Below, piece by piece: positions 1 through 8,013 of a stretch of 64,000 nt of DNA. The first letter of the stretch is position 1. Each line of letters opens with the position of its first letter. The position numbers and the translations under genes were made by a program. The stretch spans positions 1 to 64,000 of the forward strand of contig NZ_JACIBC010000012.1 in the NCBI RefSeq assembly GCF_014195095.1, given 5' to 3'. Below the pieces are notes generated by a model that did no database searches, was not told the DNA's origin, and worked only from the letters and a program-made list of their open reading frames with translations. This DNA is from Rhizobium sp. BK602. GTDB lineage: Bacteria > Pseudomonadota > Alphaproteobacteria > Rhizobiales > Rhizobiaceae.

Positions 1-95
1 AGGCCGGCGTGAAGACGGGTCTGGCGGTGGTGATCGTCGGCGACGATCCGGCAAGCCATACCTATGTGGCCTCCAAGAGCCGGATGGCCAAGGAA
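1..95 (+). pseudogene. folD: Truncated folD fragment (methylenetetrahydrofolate dehydrogenase/cyclohydrolase), 3' end lost
   Basis: Read in the frame of position 3, bases 3-95 give the FolD N-terminal core: LAVVIVGDDPASHTYVASK, with the substrate-binding Tyr and Lys of the YxxxK motif, then SRMAKE. Directly after Lys-Glu the FolD-like sequence stops, where the family continues with Cys-Gly-Phe and about 230 more residues. The following codons run on in frame into unrelated sequence that belongs to the next gene. The gene begins outside the window, so the state of its 5' end is unknown, but its catalytic and NADP-binding parts are missing here. It is best read as a remnant left by a rearrangement with a breakpoint near base 96. 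An intact folD would be needed elsewhere in the genome. Confidence 0.75.
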
Positions 96-170
96 ACGGT
101 CAGCCTTCCCTGGGGTAGTGCAGTCTGGAGTTCCGGCGATGCGAGGGACGTCTGTGACGGGGGATGTGGC

Positions 171-674
171 GTGACTGCGAGGCAAGGTTTCGGTATCCGC
201 GGCTGGGCTGTGCTGGCGGCGATTCTGTGCTCGCAGGGGCCAGCCGCGGCCGGGTCGGAAGATGGGCGTTGGTCCCAGGATCCTGCCAATCATTGCAGCT
301 TCGTCGCGCCGGCGTCCCTGACGAGCGGGCCGACGTTTTGGACCGGGGCCTGCACCGACGGAAAGGCCTCGGGAATGGGCATGTTACGCCGCCGGGATGG
401 CGATCATGCCGGTTTCGCCTTTTTCGGCCGGATGCGGGGTGGGCTACCGCAAATCGGTGTTGTCGATCTGGGCGATGGATATCGGGCCGGGCCGTTCGAC
501 AAGGGTGACATCGGTGGCGAAGCGGAGCTTGAGCCACAGGTCAGGATCGACGCCTTTCGGGCCGCAGCCGAGGCAGCCAGGCTGGTGAGCACCAAATTTG
601 CCGCCGAAAAGAACGCGGCATCCGCTCAACATTACCAGGCGCTGGCCAAGACATTCGAACTTCAGATCGAATGA
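171..674 (+). CDS. Secreted protein of unknown function
   Basis: 167 residues. The start is GTG 171, preceded by a G-rich ribosome site (about 157-162); the frame is open further upstream only because it runs into the folD remnant. Residues 1-27 form a signal peptide with a hydrophobic core (WAVLAAILCSQGPAAA). The mature part begins with a Trp/Cys/Gly-rich stretch (NHCSF, then WTGACTDGKASGMGML) that resembles the spacing of MORN-type repeats. It ends in an Ala-rich, probably helical tail (residues about 125-167). No enzyme motif is visible and the family is not recognised. Two cysteines could form a disulfide in the periplasm. It stands alone between the folD scar and the next unknown envelope gene. 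Confidence 0.6.
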   Translation: MTARQGFGIRGWAVLAAILCSQGPAAAGSEDGRWSQDPANHCSFVAPASLTSGPTFWTGACTDGKASGMGMLRRRDGDHAGFAFFGRMRGGLPQIGVVDLGDGYRAGPFDKGDIGGEAELEPQVRIDAFRAAAEAARLVSTKFAAEKNAASAQHYQALAKTFELQIE

Positions 675-811
675 TGTCGCAGCCTGCTCAATCGGACTAT
701 CGGTACCCCCGCTCTGTGTAAGCCGATGCTTGCTGTTGGTAAGCGCATGTGCCAACGATAATTTCAGGCCAAGAGCGATATCAGTCGGTTGGATCGAGAA
801 GAGAAAGAGCT

Positions 812-1516
812 TTGACGAAGAGACTTTTGACACTTGCTCTCATCCTGATGGCTATGGTCATTGGCGTTGCCTTTCTTGTTCCGACCTATCCCGATGCACC
901 CATGGTGGCCAAAGAAACCGTTGTTGAGCTCAGACTAAGCAATTCCGGAGAAGGTCTGTTCCTGCGAACAGACCTCCACGATTTCGATTTCGCATTGCCT
1001 GCAAATCAATTGAACGTGCTGTCATCGCCGCGATACGAACGATTGAATTCGCTCGGTGGCGTGAGGACCTATCTCGACACGATAAGGGTACAGTCGACGG
1101 GCACGGCCGCAACCAAGGTCAGCATCATGCTCGGCGGCTATGATTCCCGGCTGAGCGAAACGAAAAAGGGGATTTTGCCCGATGATCTCAGGGCCGATCT
1201 GGCGGAGCTTGGTTTCGCGCCTTCCAACGGAAATGTCGTCGGCGATTTCGATCCGCCGCTTTACATGATCTGGAGCGCCGAAGTGTCTGGACGGCAGTAC
1301 CCGGCAAACAGCCGCGAGGCTTACACTGGACTAGATCTGCTGGCGCTCACGCAGCCTGAAATATTGGTCGCCGCTGCCGATGCGCCGACGCTGGAACGGA
1401 ACCGCCGGCTCAATACTCTGTTGCGACCGTTGACGGCTGTGAGAGATGCGGTCGAGACCGCGGCTTTCGTGCTCTTCATGGTCATCACCGGAACGAAACC
1501 GGTTCCCGGCGGATAG
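812..1516 (+). CDS. Hypothetical membrane-anchored protein
   Basis: 234 residues from TTG 812, chosen because GAGAAAGAG (801-809) lies just before it and because the protein then begins with Lys-Arg and a single hydrophobic segment (residues about 5-22, LLTLALILMAMVIGVAFLV), a signal anchor. The remaining 200 residues have no motif I recognise. They alternate short strand-like segments and carry PPLYMIWSAEV in the second half, which suggests a folded periplasmic domain. A second hydrophobic stretch near the C-terminus (AAFVLFMVITG) could be a further membrane contact. Upstream in-frame codons from 749 lack a ribosome site. It faces the isomerase gene tail to tail. Confidence 0.55.
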   Translation: MTKRLLTLALILMAMVIGVAFLVPTYPDAPMVAKETVVELRLSNSGEGLFLRTDLHDFDFALPANQLNVLSSPRYERLNSLGGVRTYLDTIRVQSTGTAATKVSIMLGGYDSRLSETKKGILPDDLRADLAELGFAPSNGNVVGDFDPPLYMIWSAEVSGRQYPANSREAYTGLDLLALTQPEILVAAADAPTLERNRRLNTLLRPLTAVRDAVETAAFVLFMVITGTKPVPGG

Positions 1517-1564
1517 GCCGAAGGGCTCCGGAACAGAGCCGGAATCTGCGGATACCGCGAAGCC

Positions 1565-1588
1565 CGGAGGCGGGCATATTTGCCTCCG
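1565..1588. terminator. Possible bidirectional terminator hairpin
   Basis: A 7-bp perfect stem, CGGAGGC (1565-1571) with GCCTCCG (1582-1588), encloses a 10-nt loop that contains a T-run. It sits in the 110-bp gap between two convergent genes, where a shared terminator is expected. No clear U-tract follows on either strand, so the call is tentative. Confidence 0.35.
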
Positions 1589-1626
1589 CGGTCTCCGTCG
1601 GCATCCGCAATGCCGATCTATCCTTC

Positions 1627-2436
1627 TCAGCCAGCCTTCACGCCGGCTTCGATCAGATCGAATGAAGACCTGATCGCCAGCAGCGGATTGCCGAGTGCGT
1701 GCACCTGCGGCGAGAAGCATTCGTAGGAGATCGGCCCGGCATAGCCCGCCGCCAGCAGCGCCTTGATCTGCCCGATATTGTCCAGCCGGTCCTCGCCGTC
1801 GACGAGTACGCGATGCTCGTCCTCCATCTGGTCGAGCCGCAGGGCCGGATCGACGACGGCGGATATGTGGACGATGCCGGTGTAGTCGGGGAAGAGCGGT
1901 CCGCCATCCGCCAGGGCATGATGGAAGGTGTCATGCACGAGCTTGTAGCGATGGGCCGCGCCGAGCGCGTCGATTGCTTCGACGAGTTCGCTCTTGTAGC
2001 GCAGCGAGGAACGCTGGAAGCCCAGGGGCTCGACGAGCGCCACCAGATCCGCATCCTCGAGCAGAGGCAAGATCGCCGCCAGAGAGCGGTTGAGGTTGTC
2101 CTTGCGCTCTTTTTCTTCCGTGCCGATCCCCTCGTTGCGCGGGATCAGGCTGATGGTTTCCGCGCCCGCCTCCTTGGCGATGGCAATCAGCTCCTGAACC
2201 TTGTGCTTGATCCCGTCGGACCAGACATTGAACGGGTAGACCTGAGACAGGCCGACCAGGCGCAGGCCGCGATCGCTTGCCTTCTTGCCGGCTTCCCTGG
2301 GCGAAATGCCGTCAAACAGCGGGCGCGGCAGATCGTTGCGCACCTCGACGCCGCGGCAGCCGAGCGCCTTCGCCAAATCGAGAAAGGCGTCATAGCCGAG
2401 ATTTGGCGTTGTCATTTGATTGAGTGCCCAGAACAT
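1627..2436 (-). CDS. Sugar phosphate isomerase/epimerase family TIM-barrel protein (IolI-like)
   Basis: 269 residues. The start is ATG 2436, chosen for the strong GGAGGAA site just upstream; longer in-frame starts have none. The whole protein is an AP-endonuclease-2/xylose-isomerase-like TIM barrel. Expected metal ligands are visible: Glu in LVEPLGF, His-Asp in VHDTFHH, and Glu in SYECFSP near the C-terminus. Relatives isomerise or epimerise keto sugars, for example 2-keto-myo-inositol (IolI), in the cytoplasm. The true substrate cannot be read from sequence. The LacI regulator gene lies directly upstream on the same strand, with repeats in the gap, so this is probably its target. No sugar transporter is next to it, which is unusual for such a pair. 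Confidence 0.75.
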   Translation of the reverse strand: MFWALNQMTTPNLGYDAFLDLAKALGCRGVEVRNDLPRPLFDGISPREAGKKASDRGLRLVGLSQVYPFNVWSDGIKHKVQELIAIAKEAGAETISLIPRNEGIGTEEKERKDNLNRSLAAILPLLEDADLVALVEPLGFQRSSLRYKSELVEAIDALGAAHRYKLVHDTFHHALADGGPLFPDYTGIVHISAVVDPALRLDQMEDEHRVLVDGEDRLDNIGQIKALLAAGYAGPISYECFSPQVHALGNPLLAIRSSFDLIEAGVKAG

Positions 2437-2554
2437 TGTTTCCTCCGAAAATATTCGTCTCAGCGTATCGGCCGAGCGCGCCATGGTCTTGCAATATCCA
2501 ATGCCAAAAGGGCCTTCCGCGGGCAATCGATCTGCAGGTCGAATAGCGCAGGCC

Positions 2555-2594
2555 TGAGGTGATTGTGGTTCGCGGTCTGAGGTGTTTTACCTCA
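2555..2594. promoter_or_regulatory. Putative LacI-type operator region (repeated TGAGGT plus dyad)
   Basis: The gap between the LacI gene and the isomerase gene holds TGAGGT at 2555-2560 and again at 2578-2583. The second copy is half of a perfect dyad, TGAGGT-N5-ACCTCA (2578-2594). The two copies are 23 bp apart, about two helical turns. Placement upstream of the isomerase start fits an operator; the dyad could also end lacI transcription. Confidence 0.35.
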
Positions 2595-2599
2595 TTTCC

Positions 2600-3628
2600 T
2601 TAAGCGGATGGCGGCAGGAAGAGCTGCGGTTCGAGAAAATGCTGTCCGGCTATCTGGGCATGTTCCTTGCGGGCGGCATGCGCCATGAGATTGACGGTCT
2701 CGCGGCAGAGTTCGGCAAGCGGCGTTCCGATCACCATCGTCACATAGCCGTCCGACAGCGCGGCGCGGCTGACCGACGTCAGCTCGTTGACCACAAGCAT
2801 CACTTCGCCCGGCGCCCGTGTCTCCCGCAACGCTGCGATCGCGCCTTCCATGCCGCCGCCGGCGACGTAAACACCCCTCAGATCGGCATGGCGCTCGAGA
2901 AGCGCCAGCAGGGTCTCCTGGGTGAGCTTTCTGGTTTCCAGATTGATGATCGGGTCCAGGAGCTCAAGCCCGGTATTGGCCTGACGCAGATGCGAGCGGA
3001 AGCCGGTTTCCTTCAGCTCATGACCCTGCCAGCGGTTGCTGCCGAGAAAAAGCGCGACCTTTCCCGGCTGGCGGGCGCCTGTGGCAATCATCCATGCGGC
3101 CAGGCGACCCGCCTTCAAATTGTCCAGGCCGATATAATGCTGGCGCACGCTCTGCGCGAAATCGTTGAGCAGGGCGAAGACCGGCACGCCTTTCCGCCGC
3201 AAGGCGAGCGTCGCTTCGTTGACCGTGTGATGATTGACGGCGGTGCAGGCGATCACGTCCACCTGTTCGCCGAGCTCGCGCATGATCGCGGCGAAATCCG
3301 TTGGTGACTGGGATGGCGAGAACCGGATGACGGCATGTCCGCGAAAATCCTGGCGGACCGCGACCGCGGCTTCCAGCTCGCGGCTGAAGGCCTGATAGAA
3401 TTCCTGCTTTTCCTTGATGAGGAGAAAACCGAAGCGGATTTTCGGGAGCTTGATCGCCAATTGCTGATCGATAAGGCCGCTGGCGTAATAGGCGATGCGA
3501 TGGGCCGCCTCCGCAACCTTGCGGGCCGTCTCCTCCCGCACCAGGCCGCGATTGTGGATCACGCGGTCGACCGTCGCCTTGCTGACGCCAGCCTCGCGGG
3601 CGATATCTTCTATTCTCGTGCGCTTCAT
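2600..3628 (-). CDS. LacI family transcriptional regulator
   Basis: 342 residues. Residues about 4-28 are the LacI helix-turn-helix and hinge (IEDIAREAGVSKATVDRVI). The variant TVDRVI in place of TVSRVL is typical of the subgroup whose sensor part resembles sugar-binding proteins of ABC transporters. Residues about 65-335 are that periplasmic-binding-protein-like effector domain. The normal role is repression of nearby sugar genes, released by a sugar or polyol ligand. It precedes the isomerase gene on the same strand with 163 bp between, so it may control that gene and itself. Start ATG 3628 gives the family's normal N-terminus. The ligand is unknown; the neighbour makes an inositol-like or keto-sugar compound plausible but unproven. 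Confidence 0.85.
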   Translation of the reverse strand: MKRTRIEDIAREAGVSKATVDRVIHNRGLVREETARKVAEAAHRIAYYASGLIDQQLAIKLPKIRFGFLLIKEKQEFYQAFSRELEAAVAVRQDFRGHAVIRFSPSQSPTDFAAIMRELGEQVDVIACTAVNHHTVNEATLALRRKGVPVFALLNDFAQSVRQHYIGLDNLKAGRLAAWMIATGARQPGKVALFLGSNRWQGHELKETGFRSHLRQANTGLELLDPIINLETRKLTQETLLALLERHADLRGVYVAGGGMEGAIAALRETRAPGEVMLVVNELTSVSRAALSDGYVTMVIGTPLAELCRETVNLMAHAARKEHAQIAGQHFLEPQLFLPPSA

Positions 3629-3771
3629 ACTGCCCTGATGGAGGTTTTCACTGACGGTTTCGCATAGCGATTACCGCAAGGCGAACAATTCTGCATCAAT
3701 AATCACCAGGATCGAGGCTGCTACCACGGCATGGGTCAAGGACCGGCACAATCGCCGTTGCGATCATGCTC

Positions 3772-4737
3772 CTATTGCGTTCCCACCAGATGTTTGCGGA
3801 AGAAGGCCAGTATGGAGGCATTGAGCTCCTTGTGGAACGCGGCGCGGTCGAAGCCCGGTGGGTCCGTGCAGATTTCAGGAGCGGCCTTGGCCAGCTCGTC
3901 CGGGCAGGGGGTCAAGAACGAGAAATGCTGCGAATTCGGTACCACATGAAATTCGGGCTTGGTCGGCAGCGCGCTGGCGATGTCGACGACGCTTTGCGGC
4001 GTCACGCCGTCGCCGCCGCGTTCCGAGCCCCAGAGCTGGACAGGCACCGTCACGGATTTGAAGCTCACCTCGGTAAAGAAGACGGTGAGCGGGTCGGCGA
4101 TCACGGCGGCCTTGATGCGGGCATCGTGCGTCAGCTCCGGAAGCTCTCCTTTGTGGATCTGATCGCAGATTGGTGTGTCCTTGCCCTCGCATAGTCTGAG
4201 ACGGCGGCCAAAGTGCGGATTGGCGCCGATGTCGACAAGTCCGGTGTAGCCGCCGCGCGAAAATCCGAAGATGCCGATGCGCCCGGCATCGATCTTTGCC
4301 GCGTCGGGCCAGGGTCCGAGCATGTAATCGATCGTTCGCTTGATATCCGTGGGCCGCGAGATGAAGATCGAGACGTCGTTGGTCAGGCTTTTGTCGAGTG
4401 CGTTGTCGCCCGGGTGATTGATGGCCACCACCATGAAGCCCGCATCCGCCAGGGTCTCGGCCGTATCGCGGTGGCTGAAAAGTGCGCCGCCCCTGCCATG
4501 GGAGATGACGACAAGCGGCAGTCCGGCACCGGTGATCGGACAATCCTTGGCAACGGACATGGTGAAAGGACCAACGCTCACATCGCTTGTCGGTTGGCTA
4601 CAGGGATACCAGAGCGCTCCATTCAAGGGTGGAAGCGGGCCGTCGGCGGGGACTTCCATGCGTCGGAAACCGGCGGCCTGTGCTTCGGAAACCGTAAGGC
4701 ACAGAAGGGCGGCAAGGGTTGGGCGCAGGCGTTTCAT
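3772..4737 (-). CDS. Secreted alpha/beta hydrolase (dienelactone hydrolase / PAF-acetylhydrolase-like)
   Basis: 321 residues with a signal peptide (residues 1-21, ending AQA). The alpha/beta-hydrolase fold is shown by SHGRGG (oxyanion strand, about residue 83), the nucleophile elbow GFSRGG (about 162), a later acidic turn, and His in NSQHFSF (about 277). Six cysteines in the mature part could form disulfides, as expected for an exported enzyme. Relatives hydrolyse ester bonds of lipids or lactones; the substrate is unknown. It is divergent from the PadR gene across a 113-bp gap that contains an operator-like dyad, so the PadR protein may control it. It is larger than minimal dienelactone hydrolases and closer in size to PAF-acetylhydrolase-like lipases. 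Confidence 0.75.
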   Translation of the reverse strand: MKRLRPTLAALLCLTVSEAQAAGFRRMEVPADGPLPPLNGALWYPCSQPTSDVSVGPFTMSVAKDCPITGAGLPLVVISHGRGGALFSHRDTAETLADAGFMVVAINHPGDNALDKSLTNDVSIFISRPTDIKRTIDYMLGPWPDAAKIDAGRIGIFGFSRGGYTGLVDIGANPHFGRRLRLCEGKDTPICDQIHKGELPELTHDARIKAAVIADPLTVFFTEVSFKSVTVPVQLWGSERGGDGVTPQSVVDIASALPTKPEFHVVPNSQHFSFLTPCPDELAKAAPEICTDPPGFDRAAFHKELNASILAFFRKHLVGTQ

Positions 4738-4795
4738 GACAACGGCTCCATTGGTGAGGTGCGTTCGCTGCTGGCGTCGGCTGAAAGATATGCTT

Positions 4796-4818
4796 GCTAT
4801 CTTGCATAAACAGATAGC
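4796..4818. promoter_or_regulatory. Putative PadR operator (inverted repeat)
   Basis: GCTATCT (4796-4802) and AGATAGC (4812-4818) form a perfect 7-bp dyad around a 9-nt centre in an AT-rich stretch, 33 bp before the PadR start and within the divergent promoter region. PadR proteins usually bind such dyads and repress their own operon. The position would allow control of both directions. Confidence 0.45.
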
Positions 4819-4850
4819 TTGTTATATTCAATTTGTAAACAGAGGCATTC

Positions 4851-5177
4851 ATGACCGACTCGATCCAAGTTCAATTGCGAAAGGGCGCCCTTGATCTCTG
4901 CGTCCTGGCCGTGCTGTCGCGGGGCGAAAGCTATGGTTACGAGATCGCCAGCACGCTGGTCGCCGCCGTCGGCATGGGGGAAGGCACGATCTATCCCCTG
5001 ATGCGCCGGATGCAGAATGATGGCCTGGTGGCAACCCGCATCGTTGAATCGAGCAACGGGCCACCGCGCAAATATTACCGGCTGACGCCGCTGGGCCGGA
5101 CAATTTTCGAAGCGCATCGCCGCGACTGGCGCTCCTTTGCGGGCGCCGTCGATAAACTTCTTGAGGATTTGCCATGA
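4851..5177 (+). CDS. PadR family transcriptional regulator
   Basis: 108 residues, the usual size of the short PadR subfamily. The winged helix-turn-helix covers residues about 10-85, with the family signatures LDLCVLAVLSRGESYGYEI, GEGTIYPLMRRM and PPRKYYRLTPLG. The C-terminal helix (residues 85-108) serves dimerisation. It overlaps the next gene by 4 nt (ATGA), so it is translated with the DUF1700 protein. This trio (PadR, DUF1700/HAAS, DUF2807) is a common module in which the membrane and envelope proteins are thought to work with the repressor in sensing envelope state; the signal is unknown. Autoregulation is likely, given the dyad at 4796-4818. Confidence 0.9.
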   Translation: MTDSIQVQLRKGALDLCVLAVLSRGESYGYEIASTLVAAVGMGEGTIYPLMRRMQNDGLVATRIVESSNGPPRKYYRLTPLGRTIFEAHRRDWRSFAGAVDKLLEDLP

Positions 5178-5758
5178 CCGCTGCGATGACCAGGGACGCA
5201 TTCTTGCGCACGCTGAGACTGGGGCTTGCCGGCCTGCCGCCTCAAGAGATCGAAGATATTGTCGCCGACTATGAGGCCCATTTCGTCGAATCCGATGCCT
5301 CGGGCCGCAGCGAGGCGGAGGTGGCGGCCGCGTTGGGCGATCCGGCCAGAATTGCCAGGGAACTGCGAGCCGAGGCCGGGCTGCGCCGTTTCGAGGCTCA
5401 TTGGAGCGTGTCGAACATGCTGGCCGCCGCCATGGCGCTGGCCGGCCTCGCGATCGTCGACATTCTTTTCCTGCTGCCGCTGCTTCTCGTGACGATCTTC
5501 ATCACGCTTGGTCTTGCGATCGCGCTGGCGGCCATCGGCGCGGTCGGCGTGAAGATCATCTTCACCACATTGCTGTTCCACTTTGGCGGACCGATGATCG
5601 GAACAATCGCGCGGCTGCTCATCGGCGCCGGGCTGGTGAGCTGCCTTATGGGCGGCGGCGCTTTGCTGTTGATGGGGCTGGGTGCGGGCATACGCATGCT
5701 CGGACACTATGCTCGGCTGCACTTCCGCCTGGCGCAACTGGACCAAGATCGCGTCTGA
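5174..5758 (+). CDS. DUF1700 (HAAS domain) membrane protein
   Basis: 194 residues. Residues about 1-75 form the HAAS helical domain, seen as FLRTLRLGLAGLPPQEIEDI, VADYEAHF and AALGDPARIARELR, which is the standard partner of PadR repressors. Residues about 80-180 hold four or so hydrophobic segments (for example LFLLPLLLVTIFITLGLAIA), so the protein sits in the inner membrane. The start overlaps the PadR stop (ATGA), showing translational coupling. The proposed role is to hold or signal to the PadR regulator; no enzymatic motif is visible. A short gap of 35 nt separates it from the DUF2807 gene, which should belong to the same transcript. Confidence 0.8.
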   Translation: MTAAMTRDAFLRTLRLGLAGLPPQEIEDIVADYEAHFVESDASGRSEAEVAAALGDPARIARELRAEAGLRRFEAHWSVSNMLAAAMALAGLAIVDILFLLPLLLVTIFITLGLAIALAAIGAVGVKIIFTTLLFHFGGPMIGTIARLLIGAGLVSCLMGGGALLLMGLGAGIRMLGHYARLHFRLAQLDQDRV

Positions 5759-5793
5759 GCCTTGCCTGACGCCACTTTCAAGGAAACCGGACA

Positions 5794-6501
5794 ATGACTG
5801 GAAAACTGGCATTCGTCGCGACGACGGGACTGATCGGCGCAGTCGTTCTTCTGGCCCTCGGCATCGGCCTTTCCGGGCAGGACTGGGCTGATGCAAGGTA
5901 TTTGTGGGGTGCGATGCCATCCACCTGTGCACCGGCCGCGTCCAGCAAGCAGGAGATTACGCTGCCCTTCACCGCGAGCGACAGTCTGGCGATCGATCTG
6001 CCGGCTTCGGTCCGCTATCAGCCGGGAGACAAGGCGGAGGCTATAGTCAGCGGCGATCCCGATCTTGTCGACCATGTACGGCTGCAAGGCGGCAGGCTGG
6101 ACCTTGATTGCGATCCCGGCCGGTCGAGCTCCCGGCTCGAGGTCAGCCTGTCGGGGCCGGCGATAACCGACTGGAAGCTGATCGGCAGTGGAGATCTTAC
6201 CCTGTCGCAGCTCAATCAGCCGCAATTGCGGCTGAGTATCCGGGGAAGCGGCAATGTTGCCGCGAGCGGTGCTGCCGATACGGTGGGCCTTGAGATTTCC
6301 GGCTCGGGCGCGGCGCGGCTGAAGGAGCTGGCCGCGCAATCGGCGCGGATAGATGTTCACGGCAGTGGCGACGTGCAGGTGACCGCGAAGGCGGACGCCG
6401 ACGTCTCGATTTCCGGAAGCGGCAATGTCGAGCTGTTCGGGCGTCCGGTCGTCCGGCGATCGCAAATCCGGGGAAGCGGCAGCATCGTGCAGGTGCCGTG
6501 A
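5794..6501 (+). CDS. DUF2807 (GIN domain) exported protein
   Basis: 235 residues. An N-terminal hydrophobic segment (residues about 5-25, FVATTGLIGAVVLLALGIGL) acts as signal anchor or signal peptide. Residues about 60-230 are a GIN/DUF2807 right-handed beta-helix, recognisable from the recurring Gly-Ser-Gly turns (IGSGDL, IRGSGNV, ISGSGAA, VHGSGDV, ISGSGNV, IRGSGSI), each at the end of a short strand. Such domains are found outside the cytoplasm, sometimes in adhesin heads. It is the last gene of the PadR operon. Its job in that module is unknown; binding of an envelope component is an inference from the fold. Confidence 0.8.
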   Translation: MTGKLAFVATTGLIGAVVLLALGIGLSGQDWADARYLWGAMPSTCAPAASSKQEITLPFTASDSLAIDLPASVRYQPGDKAEAIVSGDPDLVDHVRLQGGRLDLDCDPGRSSSRLEVSLSGPAITDWKLIGSGDLTLSQLNQPQLRLSIRGSGNVAASGAADTVGLEISGSGAARLKELAAQSARIDVHGSGDVQVTAKADADVSISGSGNVELFGRPVVRRSQIRGSGSIVQVP

Positions 6502-6537
6502 CATCGCCTGCATCGGCAGGCTTGGCGCGCCCCACGC

Positions 6538-6858
6538 TCAATCATAGGGCGAATAGCATTGCTGACGCGGTCCGCGATAAGGCTGGAAACTATTGTCATA
6601 GGCCGAATAGGATCGATACCGGCGCGCGCACCAATCATAGTGTCTGCGAGCGTAATATCGATCGTGGTATACGGAATATTCCGGCGGCGGTGGTTCAATG
6701 GCCGGAGACGGGGGTGGTAAATGCGGGAATCGGCCAGGATGGCCGGGAGGAACAGGCTGGGCCAGCACCAGTGGATCGGCTGGTGGAACCTGTGCCATGG
6801 CGGCAGACTGCCCGAGGAGTAGAAGTGATACAGCGGCGAGTGTTACGACGCTTTTCAT
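6538..6858 (-). CDS. BA14K family protein
   Basis: 106 residues from ATG 6858, chosen because a signal peptide (residues 1-22, KSVVTLAAVSLLLLGQSAAMAQ) starts there and GAGGG lies upstream; the longer open frame has no such start. The middle is Pro-rich (PPSPAIEPPPPEY). The C-terminal 40 residues carry the BA14K signature: WCARRYRSY, a YDNSF turn, and a closing Gln-Gln-Cys. The founding Brucella member is an immunoreactive, lectin-like surface protein needed for normal envelope properties. The family is almost confined to Rhizobiales, which supports the taxonomic call. A four-repeat CpxR-type box lies 137 bp upstream, so envelope-stress control is likely. Confidence 0.8.
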   Translation of the reverse strand: MKSVVTLAAVSLLLLGQSAAMAQVPPADPLVLAQPVPPGHPGRFPHLPPPSPAIEPPPPEYSVYHDRYYARRHYDWCARRYRSYSAYDNSFQPYRGPRQQCYSPYD

Positions 6859-6994
6859 CGAGATGCCCTCACGTTGTCCCGCTCTGCATGGAGCGGGATT
6901 GAGATTGCGGATTTGAGCCGTCCCGATCCGTTGGGAGAGACTTTTGCGAACCTCCGGATCCAGCGACCTGGAATGAAGGCTTAGCAAGGCCGGC

Positions 6995-7030
6995 GTTAAT
7001 GGCGGTAAAGACTGGGTAAAGCTGGGTAAA
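6995..7030 (-). promoter_or_regulatory. CpxR-type operator array A (upstream of BA14K gene)
   Basis: Four half sites read GTTAA (6995), GTAAA (7005), GTAAA (7016) and GTAAA (7026) on the plus strand, with steps of 10, 11 and 10 bp. The Escherichia coli CpxR consensus is GTAAA-N4-8-GTAAA. Read towards the minus-strand BA14K gene the order is TTTAC, TTTAC, TTTAC, TTAAC, exactly as in array B. Confidence 0.65.
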
Positions 7031-7113
7031 ATCTCGAACCTGGATCCGGTTGCCGGCTAGGTCGCCCGCCGCAGGGGCCGAAAGCGCATCGAAGTCATCT
7101 TCGGCGACGGCGC

Positions 7114-7959
7114 TCAACTGGGCAGGCCAACCGGCCGCCAGAGCAGCACGAGCAGAAAATTGGCGCAGGTCGTCGTCAGCGTCAGGCCGGGGTCGAAGGC
7201 TGCGGATACGCCTGTCTCGACCAATGCCAGGATCAGCCCCGCGGCAATCGCGCAAGCCAAATCGCCCATGCAGCCCATGAGGAGAACGACAAGCACCTTC
7301 ATCGCCAGAAGGGTGCCGTTCATCGGCGTGAACGGTGGATAGAGGGACCAGACGATACCGCCGACGACGGCGAGCCCGCCACCGATGGCAAATGTCGTCC
7401 GCGCTTGCCAGCGCTTGCCGGTGCGGCTGATCGGGCGCATGCATCCGCGGACAACCGTCCGCATTGTCATGCCCCGATGACGCTTGCCGATGGTGATGCA
7501 AAGCGCGCCGCCGAGCAACAGCACCAATATCACGCCGGCGACCGGGCAGGCGCGACACTCGATCCCGGAAATCGCGATCAGGACTCCGGACCCTTCATTG
7601 CCCGCGACACCTATCGTGTAGATGCTCTGGAGCGCGAACATCAGGCCGACGGAGACCAGGATGGCATCGGCCTCCAGGCGGATCGGTACATCGGACCGCT
7701 TTGTCAGCGGTCCGATGAGAAGCGGATAGATGAGATAGCAAGCCGCATATCCCAGCGGCACCATGAGCGAAAACGCGGCGGACGGCGTCATTCTGGTGGC
7801 GGTGATCGCCAGATAGGTCAGGAACGATCCGCCGATGACCAGCTGACCGAGGGCCAGATTCGCGCTCGAGGCGGCGCCATACCGAATGGTCAAGCCCAGC
7901 GCCATCAGCGCGAAGGTTCCACCCAGTACAAGGCCGACGACAAGAATTGTCATCACCAT
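7114..7959 (-). CDS. LivH-like branched-chain amino-acid ABC permease, orphan and possibly degenerate
   Basis: 281 residues, eight or so hydrophobic segments. The LivH/LivM fold is recognisable in LVLGGTFALMALGLTIRYG and in SSANLALGQLVIGGSFLTY (usually NLAHGEL). The conserved cytoplasmic loop that contacts the ATPase should read roughly GxAMRAVAxDxEAAxLxGI. Here it is GMTMRTVVRGC followed by a short basic stretch (RPISRTGKRWQAR), so the EAA-type contact is altered or lost. No ATPase, binding protein or second permease gene is near. It may be a decaying relic or a protein with a new role. A GGGGGC ribosome site precedes ATG 7959. The gene follows the 8014-8373 gene by 54 nt on the same strand. 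Confidence 0.55.
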   Translation of the reverse strand: MVMTILVVGLVLGGTFALMALGLTIRYGAASSANLALGQLVIGGSFLTYLAITATRMTPSAAFSLMVPLGYAACYLIYPLLIGPLTKRSDVPIRLEADAILVSVGLMFALQSIYTIGVAGNEGSGVLIAISGIECRACPVAGVILVLLLGGALCITIGKRHRGMTMRTVVRGCMRPISRTGKRWQARTTFAIGGGLAVVGGIVWSLYPPFTPMNGTLLAMKVLVVLLMGCMGDLACAIAAGLILALVETGVSAAFDPGLTLTTTCANFLLVLLWRPVGLPS

Positions 7960-8013
7960 CGCAACGCCCCCTCATGCCCGCGCCCAGGGCAGCCAGTACC
8001 TCCGCGGGAGTCT

